Shown piece by piece: positions 36,001 to 47,695 of a stretch of 64,000 nt of DNA (position 1 is the stretch's first letter; the number at the start of each line of letters is the position of its first letter). The DNA is from Lanius collurio. Its lineage: Eukaryota; Chordata; Aves; Passeriformes; Laniidae. The translations under genes were made by a program, and so were the position numbers. A model generated the notes under the pieces. It was not told the DNA's origin. It made no database searches and saw only the letters and a list, made by a program, of their open reading frames with translations. Where the stretch lies: positions 11,801,534-11,865,533 of the forward strand of contig JACBWW010000017.1 of NCBI GenBank assembly GCA_020086605.1, in the 5' to 3' direction.

Positions 36001-39000
36001 TTTATTCCACTATATGTATAAAGTTAATTAGATTTGAAGTGGTTTTAACTTCACTGTGATTTTTTTATTATTTATTTAACTTCACAGATAACACCCAAGA
36101 ATGGGCGCTATCAAATTGACTCAGATGTGCTCCTGTTTCCATGGAAGTTGACTTACAGGAACATTGGTTCCGATTTTATTCCTCGGGGAGCTTTTGGGAA
36201 AGTGTACTTAGCCCAAGACAGAGAAACCAAGAAACGAATGGCATGCAAGCTGGTATGTTGGTTCAGTAGTTTTATCTCTGAGCAAATATGGTATGAAATA
36301 CTACTTAAAGTATATTTTCAAATATGTCTGCATCACATTCTGCTGTTGGCTGATGATAATCTTGGTTTTGTTAGCCTAAACAAGGTGGGAAAAATATACA
36401 CTTCTTTTAGCTTTTTTAAATTTTTTGGCTGTGAAGCTGCAAATGTCTCAGCATTTTGAAAGTATCTGGAAGTGTGTGTAACTGGCACATGGGCTGTGGT
36501 GAAGAGTGGATTTTCTGCTTGTCCTGCTGTACTCAGAGTGGTTAAATATCAGTGAGACCACATCCCTGCTGAAAGAGGTAGCAAAACCCTGCAGCTGCAG
36601 ATGGTTTTAGGCTCTTGTCCTTTCACTGAGGTGCTCAGACTTTAGTTTTCTTTACTCCAGTGCCATTAAAGTCCCTGAGAACTCAGTATGTGCAACTCTT
36701 ACTGTTTTGGGCACTGATGGAGTTGTGAGATGGCTCAAGAGAACTGCTGAGCATTGCCCTACTTTTATGCAAGCCAGTATTTTCTTTCAGCTATGTCTTA
36801 ACATACTATTCTGAATTGAGCAGTAAATATTCAGGGCCAGTTAAAACTCAGCTGGGACATTGCTTTAGATCTCCCAGCTCATGAATAAGTACCTGTATTA
36901 ATTCTGTATCTGAAAGAGTTGGGAAGCTGTATGTCCTTCTCTTGCAGCCAGCCTTGTGTCCTCATGGGGACTGATTTAGTTAGCTGCTCCTGCATAGCCC
37001 ACTGCAGAATTAAAGTATCTACTGTTTCTGAAAATGCAAACAGTATTTCTCACTGAAATAAAAATATCAGCCTCTTATTTGGTTCACAGGCACGAGTCCA
37101 AGAAAAGAAAACTAAAAAGAGCAGTAGTAACTTTCCTGTGTATAAGCAAACACTGCTTTTATTGTCTTGGCAATCTGTAGTCAGTACTTTTTAAAGAAAT
37201 ACGGTGCTGCTGGCGCTCCCTTCAAAGCAGGTTTCATTTCTTGTAAGCCATAAACCAGTGCTGAGAAGGACTGAATTGAGGTCAGCAATGGTCCTGAGCA
37301 CTGCAAGCACTGATCCACCTGTCAGGTGGGTGTGTAATCCTGGTAGTGCAGATGAGTGCACAAAGCTAATGGAAAAAGCAGTGGGAATTTTATCTCCTTC
37401 ACCAGGAAGTTTGCATAGCTTTTGCGTAATCACTAGATTTTGACGGGAATAACTCTTGCTACATTGCTTTTTCTGGAAGATTGCACTTTTTATTTGGGCG
37501 TGATTCCAAAATATCTCTCAACTTTTAACAGGATGTCTCTCAACTGCCAAGGAAGAAAATTACAGGAGCAAAGTAAAGTCAGTATTTTAACAAGTGTATA
37601 CAAGTGCTTCACTTCCTTCTTTTATGTTAATCTTTAGGATAATTAGTGTCCATATAGATAACTTGTTTATTGAGCTGCTTTTCTTTGGTTTTGTTTCAAT
37701 GTCCTAGGTGCCAGTGGACCAGTTCAAACCATCAGATGTTGAAATACAGGCATGTTTCCGTCATGAAAACATTGCTGAATTATACGGCGCTATTTTGTGG
37801 GATGAGACGATCCATCTCTTTATGGAAGCTGGAGAGGGAGGATCTGTCATGGAAAAGGTGGAGAGTTGTGGTCCTATGAGAGAGTTTGAAATAATTTGGG
37901 TGACAAAGCATATTCTGAAAGGACTTGACTTTCTCCACTCCAAGAGGATTATCCACCATGATATCAAACGTATGTTTGGGTGATTCCTTGGGGTACTTTC
38001 TGGTCCAGGCTGGGCTAGGGTCCTGGTGGAGTGCTTGGGACTGAGCTGGGGCACGTAGCCTTACATCTCTGTGTGTTAGGGATGCTTAATGCTTAACAAA
38101 TGGCAAGGTCAGGTTCTGGAGATAATAGTTACTTATACTATTTATTAATTGACCCCAGCAGAGAGGATAATTAGAAAGTCATAGATCCTATGCCCTTCAT
38201 GAGCAACTCAATTTAAATAAAAACCTAAAGAGTGAAATTATCAGTCTGTGTTCAGCCAGAAGTTTCCTGCTTTCAATATAAATTCATCCTGAATGTTTCC
38301 ATGCTCACCTTCAATGTGCACCTTCTAGGTTTTACATTTCTACACAACTGTTCCTCAATTTGAGACATTTTGGACATAAACACATAATTTGTGCTGGGTT
38401 TTTTTTCTTTCAATGATTACAGAAAATTTTAGTATATATTTGCTTTCAAAAAACTCTGGATATTAAAATATATAAATAATCAAACATACTGATTTTAAGT
38501 TTAAATTAAATACGCTAGTATTAAATTGCTTTAAAATTAAATTTTAATGTGTTGCATTTAAATCAGTATTAAATGTTGTTTCTCCCAGTACCACCTTGGC
38601 CCACAGATAGATAATATCTCTGTGAGTTTATTTAGCTAAATTTGAGGGTTTAAAATAGAAATATTCAGACTGAAGCATTACAATAGTTCACAGAAGATGA
38701 TTATTAGGAATTGCTAAATTTTAATTTCTGTTTTTCATTCTTGGTTTTTTGAGGCTTTTTAAATTTAGTATGGGTCAGTACTGACAACTGCAAAGCTGCT
38801 TGTTTTTTCCCTTAATTGTTGTTTTTTCACTTGTAGTAAGGGTCTTTCCTATGGGTTTATTTTAATTGGCAGTAACAATGACAATAATTAAAAGATCTAA
38901 AAACCGAATCAGCCCAGACTACATCTAGATAGTGAACAGGAGAACCAGCCCTGTGAACGTGGTGGATATGAGCGTTTCTCCAGCCTTTTCCTGTGTTGGT

Positions 39001-42000
39001 GGATGCAGGGCAGGTGATGAGGCAGAGGTTGCCTGGGGCAGGTGTGGTTGCCCAGAGGTGCTGGGGTGAGCCTTGGGCACACTTCTGCCTGTTTGGCACC
39101 TGGAGTGAGCTGGGTAGTCCAGGCCTGAGAAGGAGCCAGGCCCACTGCCTGGAAAGGCAGCCTCCATGCAGGGAGCAGTGTGTTTTCCCTCCCCAGGTGG
39201 AATCAAGAGAAAAGGCTGTTTCCCAACACCTCTGATTCCTTCCTCACTCTGTCTGCTTCTGTTGAGCTGCAACTGAGTTCGTCCTGCTGATACAGAAAGA
39301 GATGAGGATTTTATTGAGACAAAAAGGGGAGGAAGACATTCTGGTTCTTGGGAGGTGTTCAGTGCTGCCACTCATTTTAACCCTTGGTTGGAGAGCAGTT
39401 AAACTGTGAGGCTGTTTGGTGGGGTGAGCTTTAGTCTAAAACCAGCTGCAGCTGGGCCTGGGTACAGTGCCAGGCAGGCAGCAGATCCTGATGCACTGTG
39501 GCAGTGTGGCCCCTTGCACTATCCATTACAGGGTGTTTAAAATTCATATCTTCAAAGTTATCCCAAAAATTACACATTTACATAGTATATAGCAGTGGTA
39601 AGGAAGCAGCTGTGTGAAGCATTGCTTCAGGAATCAGTAGTGCTGAAATCAAGTCTGCCCTCCCACTGGATGGTCGTGGTAGGCACTGTTAAGATGGAAA
39701 AAGGCCCACAGTTTCCTGTAAGAGAAAATGTGTGTCTGTTGTGTAACTTGGAGACTTCATTTTACCACATCTTCTGAAACAGCAAACAAGAATTTCTCAA
39801 GGCTCACACCAAGCACTACATTCATAAATATTTGATCAGAAGTAAAGCCTCTGAATACGAAGTTGTGCCTTAGGCAGAGTTTTATGAAGGAAAGTAAATT
39901 AAGCTCCTAGATTCTGCTGCAGTTCAGAGGGAGTTTGAAATGCTCAGTCTTCTATTACTTTTACAGCCATTGTCTGTCCTCTGTTGTGCTGTCCTCACTG
40001 ACCAGTGCAGGAGACTGGTGTGGCTGCTGTGGAGGGGCCCTGGTTACTCTTCTGTTTCTGTTTTCACTTAAATTGTTACCCTAGAAAAACCTCTTGGTAA
40101 GCAACAGCTGTGCTGTTTATAGCCAGAGCTGCACAGCATGGTCTCCACCTTGGACACCATGAAACATCTTCAGAGCACTGTGCTGAAGTGCCTACCAGTC
40201 TTATACTTTCCTCATCTACCCTTAGCCTTTTTTTCTCTCTCTCTCTCTCTTTTTTTTTTTTTTTAAGCTAAGAAAATGATCAAAAAATGATTCTTTGACA
40301 TAAACCAGTCTAGTTTGATTTTTAAGATACAATTTAAAATTGAACCAAATTATTACCATAGCTATTTTGGCTAGAAGGATATTGTCTGTAGAGAGTGGTT
40401 GTGCTATCTCTCTCCCTTTTCAGGCTAGCAGGAGAGTTGTAAAATAAATGCCAGGCATGCTAAAAATTAAAATGTTGTCACTTTTGCTTTTCTTTTAGCA
40501 AGCAACATTGTCTTTATGTCAACTAAGGCTGTTTTGGTGGATTTTGGCCTAAGTGTTCAAATGACTGAAGACATTTACTATCCCAAAGACCTTAGAGGAA
40601 CAGAGGTAAGAAGCTGCAGGGACAAAAGGCCTTATATTGCATTAGTCCTATGGTTGTGGTGCTTAGGCTCAAATTTGAAGCTCAAGGGATAGAAGCATGG
40701 CTAAAATAGTTACCACAAAACCTATAAAAAAGTTACAAATGTTAATACAGTCTCAATTATATTTTTATTTTCAGCTTGCTGAATGGAATGCTCTGAAAGC
40801 CATGTCACTTTCTCTGCTGTCCCATTTGTTAGCAATTATTCACTGAAGACAAACAGTACTCTGAGGAGGGTTGTTTGCAGTGTATCAGCTGCTGGTCAGA
40901 GACATTTCAAACAGGAATTTGTTCTTTGCTCTAGCAAACATTTCTTCTGAGATACTCGCTATGGACTGGGATGACCTGCTCAACACCATACTTTGACTCC
41001 TCCTTCAAAACCACAGAAATTACAGATGTCTGGTTTCATCTCTTAGCACTTCTAAGCTCTCTTCCCCATCTACATGTAACCCTTCAGAGGCTGTGCATGG
41101 CACAGTTGATGATTATCTGTTAAAATTGCTTAGACATTACAGTGATGGTGGTGGGGTCCTTTTAAATGTTCTCAGTGACTTTAGATCTTGCACACCACTT
41201 GGGCTGCATTCCTGCTGAGATGTTTCCAGGGCTGAAGCTTTAGCAGACAACCAAGCAGCAACAATTAGCTTGGATAGCTGCTGCAGATGTGGTATTTGTG
41301 CTCTCTGTTGCTTGAGGAGATTATTTACAGGAAATGCTTTAGCTGAAATGTTGGCACTTACCCTTTTACTAGTCTGCCACGTGTTGTAAAGAGGAGATAC
41401 TTGTGTAATGAACAAAAAACATTTCACTTTTTAGAAGAGTAGGATAAACCAAGATTTCACAGAAGGTCAGGCTTGTTTGTTTATTTTTTTTCAAGATAAT
41501 TTAGAAAACACTTGAATATTTGTTTTCAGTGTCTGTAGTCAGAGGAGTTAAAATGCTTGCTGAATTGGAAGCAGCATGCTTTCTGGCATTTCATGTATGA
41601 GCTTTGTGGGGTTTTTACTTTGGTTTGGGGCTTTTTGTTTGTTCAAGGGGGTTTTGTGTGCTGTTAATGAGAATAAGAACAGTGGTGGGTATGAGTTGGT
41701 AGGGTATTTCCCAAGGATGGAGATGCATGTAAACAGGAAATTTCCATCATTGTGGAGCAGACTGGTGAGGATCCACTTCTGAGTCTTGGAAGACAGGCCA
41801 AGTTCATGTTAGTAAGAACAAATGAAAAGTGAAAACACTTCCGTGTTTTTACTTTGCCAAGTGAAAGACACTTAGTTTTTCATTTAATAGGAGGAAAATG
41901 ATTCCACAAAGTTTAATACCTGCAGTCCTGTCCTCAGAAAGCTGATAATCCCCCCACCCTGAAATATGGCCATGTTTGGTGTTTGCTGTCTCAGGGGAGC

Positions 42001-45000
42001 AGCAATCCTGCTGCAGCATCGCAGTCAGAAGTGAGGTTGGAGAGAGAGCATTGGGAAAGGAGATTTTCAGATACCAGTGAAAGACTTACAGACTAACGTT
42101 CCTGATGCTCCTACAGGTTTTTCTCCTCATGGTGTTCATTCTAGGCATCTTCTTCTCCATAGTGCCTAACCCTGTTGCCCACAAATGCCCTCTGTAGTCT
42201 GGCTTTCTTGACTTTTTTTTCCCCCAAAGTAAGATCTTAAGTCTCCAAAGTCCTCTTGAGTTTTGCAGCCTGTATTATGCAGCCTGAAGAAGTGGTGCAG
42301 TTGTCCTGCTGTCCCTGCATGCAGTTGTGCAACCCCTGGTTAGGGCTCTGTCACTGCCATGCAGCACTGTGCCTGTGAGCGGGCTGGTTTCTCTTACATC
42401 TGGTATTGGCAGGGACTTGTGTCTTTGAGGGAGGTGGCAGGTGGAGTAACCTTTGTCCTGTACATGTTTTCCTCTGGGAGTTAGGATTTTTATTCACTTC
42501 TACAGCACAGAAAGTCTGAATTTAGTGAATCTTCTTTGAGTTTATAAAAACATGATCGAAAGATAGTTAAATGTTGTTTAGTTGGTGTAGTGTGAAAAAC
42601 CTGGTGTTCATCATTTTGTGTACAAGTCATGCAGAACATTAAACTGTGGTTGTTATGAAACTGCTCTGCAGGAAATACTTTTTCTAGGCAGTTGCTACAC
42701 TTTCTGTTATGCTTCTGTCACTTTGTTAAAATATGTAAGCTTCAGTTACAGCCATTTGAGGGTAAAAAGTTTTCTGCTAAATTTTATTGAGTGTGGAAGG
42801 TATGATTCATTTTCAGGAATGCTAAACTAAAACTAGCGCAGCATGAAGAAAGGACTGGTTTTTAGCTGGGTTGTAGCACTGGTCTGACTGGCAGGCAAGT
42901 GCCAGCCCACCAGTCAGAAGGAATGAGAATGGGAAGGTATTCATGGCTTGGGCTGTCTGCTTTGGTGACAACAGACTGGGACCAGTCTGGAATCAGCGCT
43001 TTGGAGCTCATTTTTGATTTTTGTCCCTGTGCAGTCAAGGTGCATCTTGACCATTTTATCACCTTAACTGCAAGACAGGATCTTGTCCCAGCATTCTTTT
43101 TTGAAGGCAGCTGCTTTTTGCTTATGTAGATTTCACTCAAGTTGCACTGTATTTGCCAACGTTTTCTTTTTACAAAATTAGAAATTCTGTTCTTTGCACC
43201 TTATGAGACTTAAAGGTGGAGGGTGCAGATGCACTGATTCTCATTTAGCCCTGAGGAAAGCAATGGATAGGAGTCAGTAGCAGCTGCAGACACCTGCTGA
43301 GCCTTTGCAAACACTTCCAATCACTAGTTCTGTTTGCAGATATGGAATGTAATTTACTGGGAAATATTCCTTGGAATTTGTGTGAGCCAAACAGCCGTTC
43401 TCAATCTGTGGTAATAAGCAGTCAAACCATGTGGTGATGACTAAATTCCTGCCCTTGTGTCAGTTAATGGCTTTTAATGTGATTCTTTGTGTCAAGGTGA
43501 CTTGAACTAATTAAAGTTTGTTTGAATCCTTTAGAGGAAAATTGGGTGAGGGAAAAGTAGAAACCAGAAGCAAATATGGTAGCTGGTGTGCTGTGGGCTG
43601 TGCCCATGTGGTGTTGAAACCTGCTCTCTGGGCCAGTGGCGGTGGCAGAGCTGTGCAGGGTGTGCCTCCCGCATCCTGCCTGTCTGGTTCTCCTCCAGCT
43701 GCACTCTTGAGTTGCCTGTAGCTGGCAGGAGCTTCCAAGATCCTTATTCACACTCTTGGCAAATTCAAATGTTTCAGTGAAATGTTTGGATGGAAACTAT
43801 TTTGGTTTCCATCAAGAAAGATTAGAATTCTTCGTTTAGATTAGAAGAAGTTAGAAGAGGTATTCTTGTCTTCATAGCTGCTCTGGGGGTAATCTGGTGG
43901 AAAGAGCACCTAACTTTTAATTTATCCATTGCCTAGACCTGGTGTGTTCCTCATAATCCCATTTGTCAGGATAATGCTCCAAAATGCAAGTTACTGGATA
44001 AGAGGGAGGAGGTAAGAAGAGCAAGGAAGATGTCTGTCAGTTCTGCTCAGAGGGGTTGTGTAGTATTCTGTGTAACAGGGATCTGAGGAGTGGATTCCTA
44101 TCCTCATCTGGGTGGCTGTCAGTGCAGGTCACCCTCTCTCTTTAGTTTATGCACAGCCACTGTTGAAGCAGAATGGAGCAGTCCCAGCAGTGCCCCAATA
44201 AAACTGGCAATTCAGGCACCTCCTTTTGCTGTGGAGGGATGAGGCTTCTGCTGTTCATCGGAACGAGGCAGAACCATGGCTTGAACCCCCGCCTCTCGCA
44301 GCTCAGCTAAGGCCCATAGCCACCGAGCTGTGGCCTGTCTGAGGAGGGCAAATCTGGAATATAATTTTGTCCAGGTACTGTATCTTTGGTTGTACTCCTA
44401 TGCAGAACAGAAAAATCTTATTTCCCAAATGGTGCTTGGTCTTTATGCTGCAGGTACTAGTGAGATGCATCCCTTCAGAAGGGGATTTCCAGGATCACAA
44501 AATGTCATTACATCATCTCTGGTTGTTGTTTTCTGCTGTTGAGTAATCTCTTTTTTTTTTTTTTTTTTAACTATTTTTCACAGATTTACATGAGCCCTGA
44601 AGTTATCCTTTGCAGAGGCCACACAACAAAAGCAGACATCTACAGCATGGGAGCTACTATCATTCATATGCAAACAGGCATCCCCCCCTGGGTGAACAGA
44701 TACCCTCGTTCTGCATATCCATCCTACCTCTATATTGTAAGTGTCCTTAGAAAAGCCAGCTCAGTATCAGTTTCCTGTACTCTTGTTGGGAAAGCTTCAG
44801 TCATATAAAAACTATCAAAATACTTGTCAGAGAGGTGATATCATCCTTTTTGCTTCAGGAGAGGGAGGGAGGGAAGGAGTGGATTTTGATCATTTCGGGG
44901 AAAACAGAGACTGATGTGGAGTTGTCTCTGTGATTTGCGTTTTAATTTACAGGCCTTGAGTTTACTGAAAGGACAGGGTTAGGTCAGTGTGAGACCCATC

Positions 45001-46426
45001 TGTCTTCTACTTATCTATTTTCCTTAGAAGTTGCAGATAAAAACTGGAGCGTGGCAGATTTGATTCTCTGATTCTTCCAGTGTGGTGCAGAAATCTGGTG
45101 AATTTGCATTGCACTGGATTTTAGGCTTACTTGAAGTTTGAATTTTAAAATTTGTTATAAAATCTGATTTTTAAAAAGGGGATTTTGTGTACTTGCCTGT
45201 TCTGTTCTAGTTGATCACCCCTACTTAGGGAGGTGATGAATCCTAATTGGGGGATTCCCAGACCACTCATGTGGTTATATGTGACTTCCTCTTCCATTGT
45301 TTTTTGGAATAACTGTTTCCATGGTCTTTTTTCTTTCCAACAGATACACAAGCAAGCTCCCCCCTTAGAGGATATTGCTGAGGACTGCAGCACTTCCATG
45401 AGAGAATTGCTAGAAGCAGCTCTGGAAAGGAATCCTAATCACAGGCTGTCTGCAGCAGAGTTACTGAAACACGAAGCCTTACACCCCCCCCCAGAAGAGC
45501 AGCCGCGGTGCCAGAGCCTGGACTCGGCCTTGTTTGAAAGGAAGAGACTGCTCGCGAGGAAGGATCTGCAGCTGCCAGAAAACATTACAGGTAATGGTAT
45601 CGGGCTCACTTGCCTTGTACTTTGTAGAGTTCACTTTGTGTCAAATCTTGATTTGAATGAGTGGTAAGGAACCAGCGAAACTCAAAACACATCTGGAAAG
45701 TGAAAATCCCAATCAGATGAGATCAGACCCAGAGGCCATTAAGTGATCTGTAGAACGCCCATTGACTTCAATGGAGAGGAACTTACCCTGAATTCTGTGG
45801 GGCTCTGGAAGGACTGGCTCTTGATGGCCTCAATTTGCCACAGGACCAGAGATGTTTTATACTCTTGATTTGTAAACAAAGTCCAACAACCACCAGAAAA
45901 TCCAACACTTTTTGTCTTTTTAAGGAAAAACACACACACAAAACGATAACTAATGTTGCTGAGTGTCAGCAGTACATGCCCTTTGTTTTAAAACCAAAAA
46001 TGACTGTGGGTAGAATGCAGTTGCCCTTGTGCATTAGTAAGTGCATAAGGAAGGATAATACACGATCCAGGTAGGAAATAGCCTTTTTAAGCCCAAGCGA
46101 GATGTGGTGCCAACAACCTGCCAACAGGCTTCAAAATGCTTTTCTTCTACTTATCAAATACATTTGGAGGGTTCTGACAAAAGGCATTGAAAGACTCTTC
46201 CCAGACAAGTGGTTTATTTAATTGGGATAAATATTTTGAAAGATATACCCTATTTATGCAGTAATGACATGGTTTCTCTATTTTCTTTTTAGATTCCTCA
46301 TTGTGTAATGGGAGCGTGGAAGAGTCAGACCTGCTAAAGAGACAAAGATCACTCTACATAGACCTTGGAGCTCTAGCTGGTTACTTCAATATTGTTAGGG
46401 GACCACCAGCATTAGAATATGACTGA
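32727..46426 (+). CDS. MAP3K8: Mitogen-activated protein kinase kinase kinase 8 (COT/TPL2)
   Basis: Cytosolic serine/threonine kinase that phosphorylates MEK1/2 downstream of Toll-like and TNF receptors. It is held inactive by NF-kB1 p105 until p105 is processed. Seven coding exons join in frame: 32727-33062, 36088-36252, 37708-37969, 40499-40605, 44584-44736, 45344-45590 and 46293-46426, giving 467 residues and a TGA, the same length as human. Visible features are: [17 protein letters not shown] start with Met30 conserved (short-isoform start in human); the atypical glycine loop PRGAFGKVY (144-152) with Pro at its first position; ATP-binding Lys166; the non-RD catalytic loop HHDIKPSN (Asp252); DFG at 269-271; activation-loop Thr289 in DLRGTE (human Thr290); and the C-terminal regulatory tail with [17 protein letters not shown]. 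The first ATG has a good context (purine at -3, G at +4). All introns are GT-AG and no break is seen. Confidence 0.97.
33063..36087 (+). other. MAP3K8 intron after first coding exon
   Basis: A 3.0-kb intron with a sense CR1 fragment at 33352-33661. Otherwise AT-rich; short open frames at 34326-34637 and 35168-35566 have no support. Confidence 0.85.
33352..33661 (+). repeat. CR1 LINE 3'-end fragment
   Basis: Well-preserved CR1 3' terminus: 'tttcagtacttaaatggggc', 'gcactggaacagactgtaga', 'agctgtggatgccccatccc', 'aggccaggttggatggggcc' and the terminal 'ctatgattctatga'. Confidence 0.92.
36088..36252 (+). CDS. MAP3K8: MAP3K8 exon with glycine-rich loop
   Basis: 165 bases, phase 0 at both ends, with acceptor 'taacttcacag' and donor AAGCTG|GTATGT. 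It starts [20 protein letters not shown] and carries [10 protein letters not shown] and the ATP-contacting lysine in RMACKL. Confidence 0.95.
36253..37707 (+). other. MAP3K8 intron
   Basis: A 1.45-kb intron with no recognised repeat or extra exon. Confidence 0.85.
37708..37969 (+). CDS. MAP3K8: MAP3K8 exon with catalytic loop
   Basis: 262 bases with acceptor 'caatgtcctag' and donor ATCAAAC|GTATGT. It encodes [20 protein letters not shown] through [20 protein letters not shown] and HDIK. The last base starts the proline codon of HHDIKPSN. Confidence 0.95.
37970..40498 (+). other. MAP3K8 intron
   Basis: A 2.5-kb intron. A GC-rich patch at about 38930-39520 stands out from AT-rich surroundings but shows no exon. 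A CT/T-rich tract lies at 40230-40265. Confidence 0.8.
40499..40605 (+). CDS. MAP3K8: MAP3K8 exon with DFG motif
   Basis: 107 bases with acceptor 'ttttcttttag' and donor ACAGAG|GTAAGA. It encodes (P)[20 protein letters not shown] then [15 protein letters not shown], ending just after the activation-loop threonine. Confidence 0.95.
40606..44583 (+). other. MAP3K8 intron (largest within CDS)
   Basis: A 4.0-kb intron with a T run just before the acceptor (44549-44568). Around 44260-44330 the minus strand has a weak tRNA-like resemblance that I do not accept as a gene. No extra exon was seen. Confidence 0.8.
44584..44736 (+). CDS. MAP3K8: MAP3K8 exon, APE region
   Basis: 153 bases, phase 0, with acceptor 'ctatttttcacag' and donor TATATT|GTAAGT. 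It encodes [20 protein letters not shown] and [23 protein letters not shown] replaces the common APE triplet, as in human TPL2. Confidence 0.95.
44737..45343 (+). other. MAP3K8 intron
   Basis: A 607-base intron. A short GA-rich stretch at 44860-44880 is the only notable feature. Confidence 0.85.
45344..45590 (+). CDS. MAP3K8: MAP3K8 exon, end of kinase domain
   Basis: 247 bases with acceptor 'ttctttccaacag' and donor ATTACAG|GTAATG. It encodes [40 protein letters not shown] and [20 protein letters not shown], that is, the last kinase helices and the start of the regulatory tail. Confidence 0.95.
45591..46292 (+). other. MAP3K8 intron (last)
   Basis: A 702-base intron with no recognised element. 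Confidence 0.85.
46293..46426 (+). CDS. MAP3K8: MAP3K8 last coding exon
   Basis: The acceptor is 'ttttctttttag'. It encodes (D)[40 protein letters not shown] and EYD, then TGA at 46424. This is the C-terminal tail that contributes to p105 binding and to protein turnover in the mammalian kinase. Confidence 0.95.
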
Positions 46427-47695
46427 CTCAGTAACATTTTATGTTGACGGGTCAGAAATGGACCTCTACCTCTTAAAATTTGATTTTGAGACTTGATTTT
46501 CCAATTTGTACATAAAACTATTGCCATCATAGGCTGTAAAATGTGAATAGTGTTTAATTGCACAGATGATTAAGCTAAACCCTTAGGGGGTCTGATAAGC
46601 TGATCCCAAACAGTGATGTTTGTGTGTCTGCTGGTTAACCAAGAAGAAGACATTGAAAAGAACACTGCTGGGAATGTCTTAATCCAGGATATCTTCCTGA
46701 GCTGGGTCTTGCACTTTTATAAAACTTATATGCTTGCAAGTAATGTCAGGAAAAAATATAATATAATTGAGCATGTGGGTTGTAAGATTCAAGTCTCTCT
46801 GATCTGTACTTAGAGAAAACCTTCCTGCCAACCCCCCGTCCCCCCACACCCCAAAAAAAAGTCCTTGATTTAACCAAAGACTGGTTCAGTCTTGTTCTAT
46901 CTTTAAGATTTGGTCAGTCTCTAGTCATTCTTAAAGAAAATCAGGGCCTCCATAAACTGAGTTTATTTCTGTCAGCTGTCTTTAGAGTCAGATTATCACT
47001 TGTTTACAGATGTGTTTTAACTTTGCATCTTCCCTGGGCAGTGGGAGCCAAGCAGGAGGCTGTCCTCTTCTCTGTGGGTCGAGGGAGCCCTTCACTGGTG
47101 GTATCAGGTAGCTTTGGGATTAGCACAGCAAGTTGGCCCTGACAAAGAATGACAATGACTCCAACTCCTTCCTATGTTACAACTACTGCAAGGCAGGATA
47201 GTTTTCAAGGGTAGATAAAATGTTATTCCCTATTGGTAATAGTGGGCAGGCTCCAAATTCTTGCTTTTTAATACTTTAAAATTGTACACATGTATAATTG
47301 CTGTGAGTGCTATGGTTTGGAAAGTGTGTCATTAATGACAAGCAGTGTTTATGTTCCTATGGAAATGGAATTATATTGTTCTTGCTGTGCCTCATACATT
47401 TGAAACATGATGTTTTGGATGATAGTAAAACTATGTAAACTGCATAGTTCTGTACATCCCATTGGATGAGACTGTAAACTTTTATAAAACTCTCTTTGAT
47501 GCTTAGGATGACTCTTTATAAGCATTTGTGTTAAATGGCATACTGTGTATGTTGTACCCTGAATCTTTTCTGAAGCACAGTCTCTTTTCATGTCTGTTAT
47601 TTAATGCTGCTCCTCTCTAACACATGATCTTAAACAGATGATTTCTAGTTTGATACTGATATGGTCAAATGAATAAATGCAGCTCAGTGCCTTGA
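46427..47695 (+). other. MAP3K8: MAP3K8 3' untranslated region
   Basis: From the TGA to about 20 bases past the AATAAA at 47672. It is AT-rich and includes one AU-rich-element nonamer, TTATTTAAT at 47597-47605, of the type that shortens mRNA life in inflammatory genes. The 3' end is inferred from the poly(A) signal. Confidence 0.6.
47672..47677 (+). terminator. MAP3K8 poly(A) signal
   Basis: AATAAA about 1.25 kb after the stop codon, the first canonical hexamer in the downstream sequence that I noted. Confidence 0.6.

Noticed and set aside
44250..44330. tRNA-like sequence on the minus strand with a GGTTCAAGCC B-box-like block
   Set aside because: The acceptor and anticodon stems do not pair convincingly and the A box is poor. 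At most it is a decayed tRNA-derived SINE.
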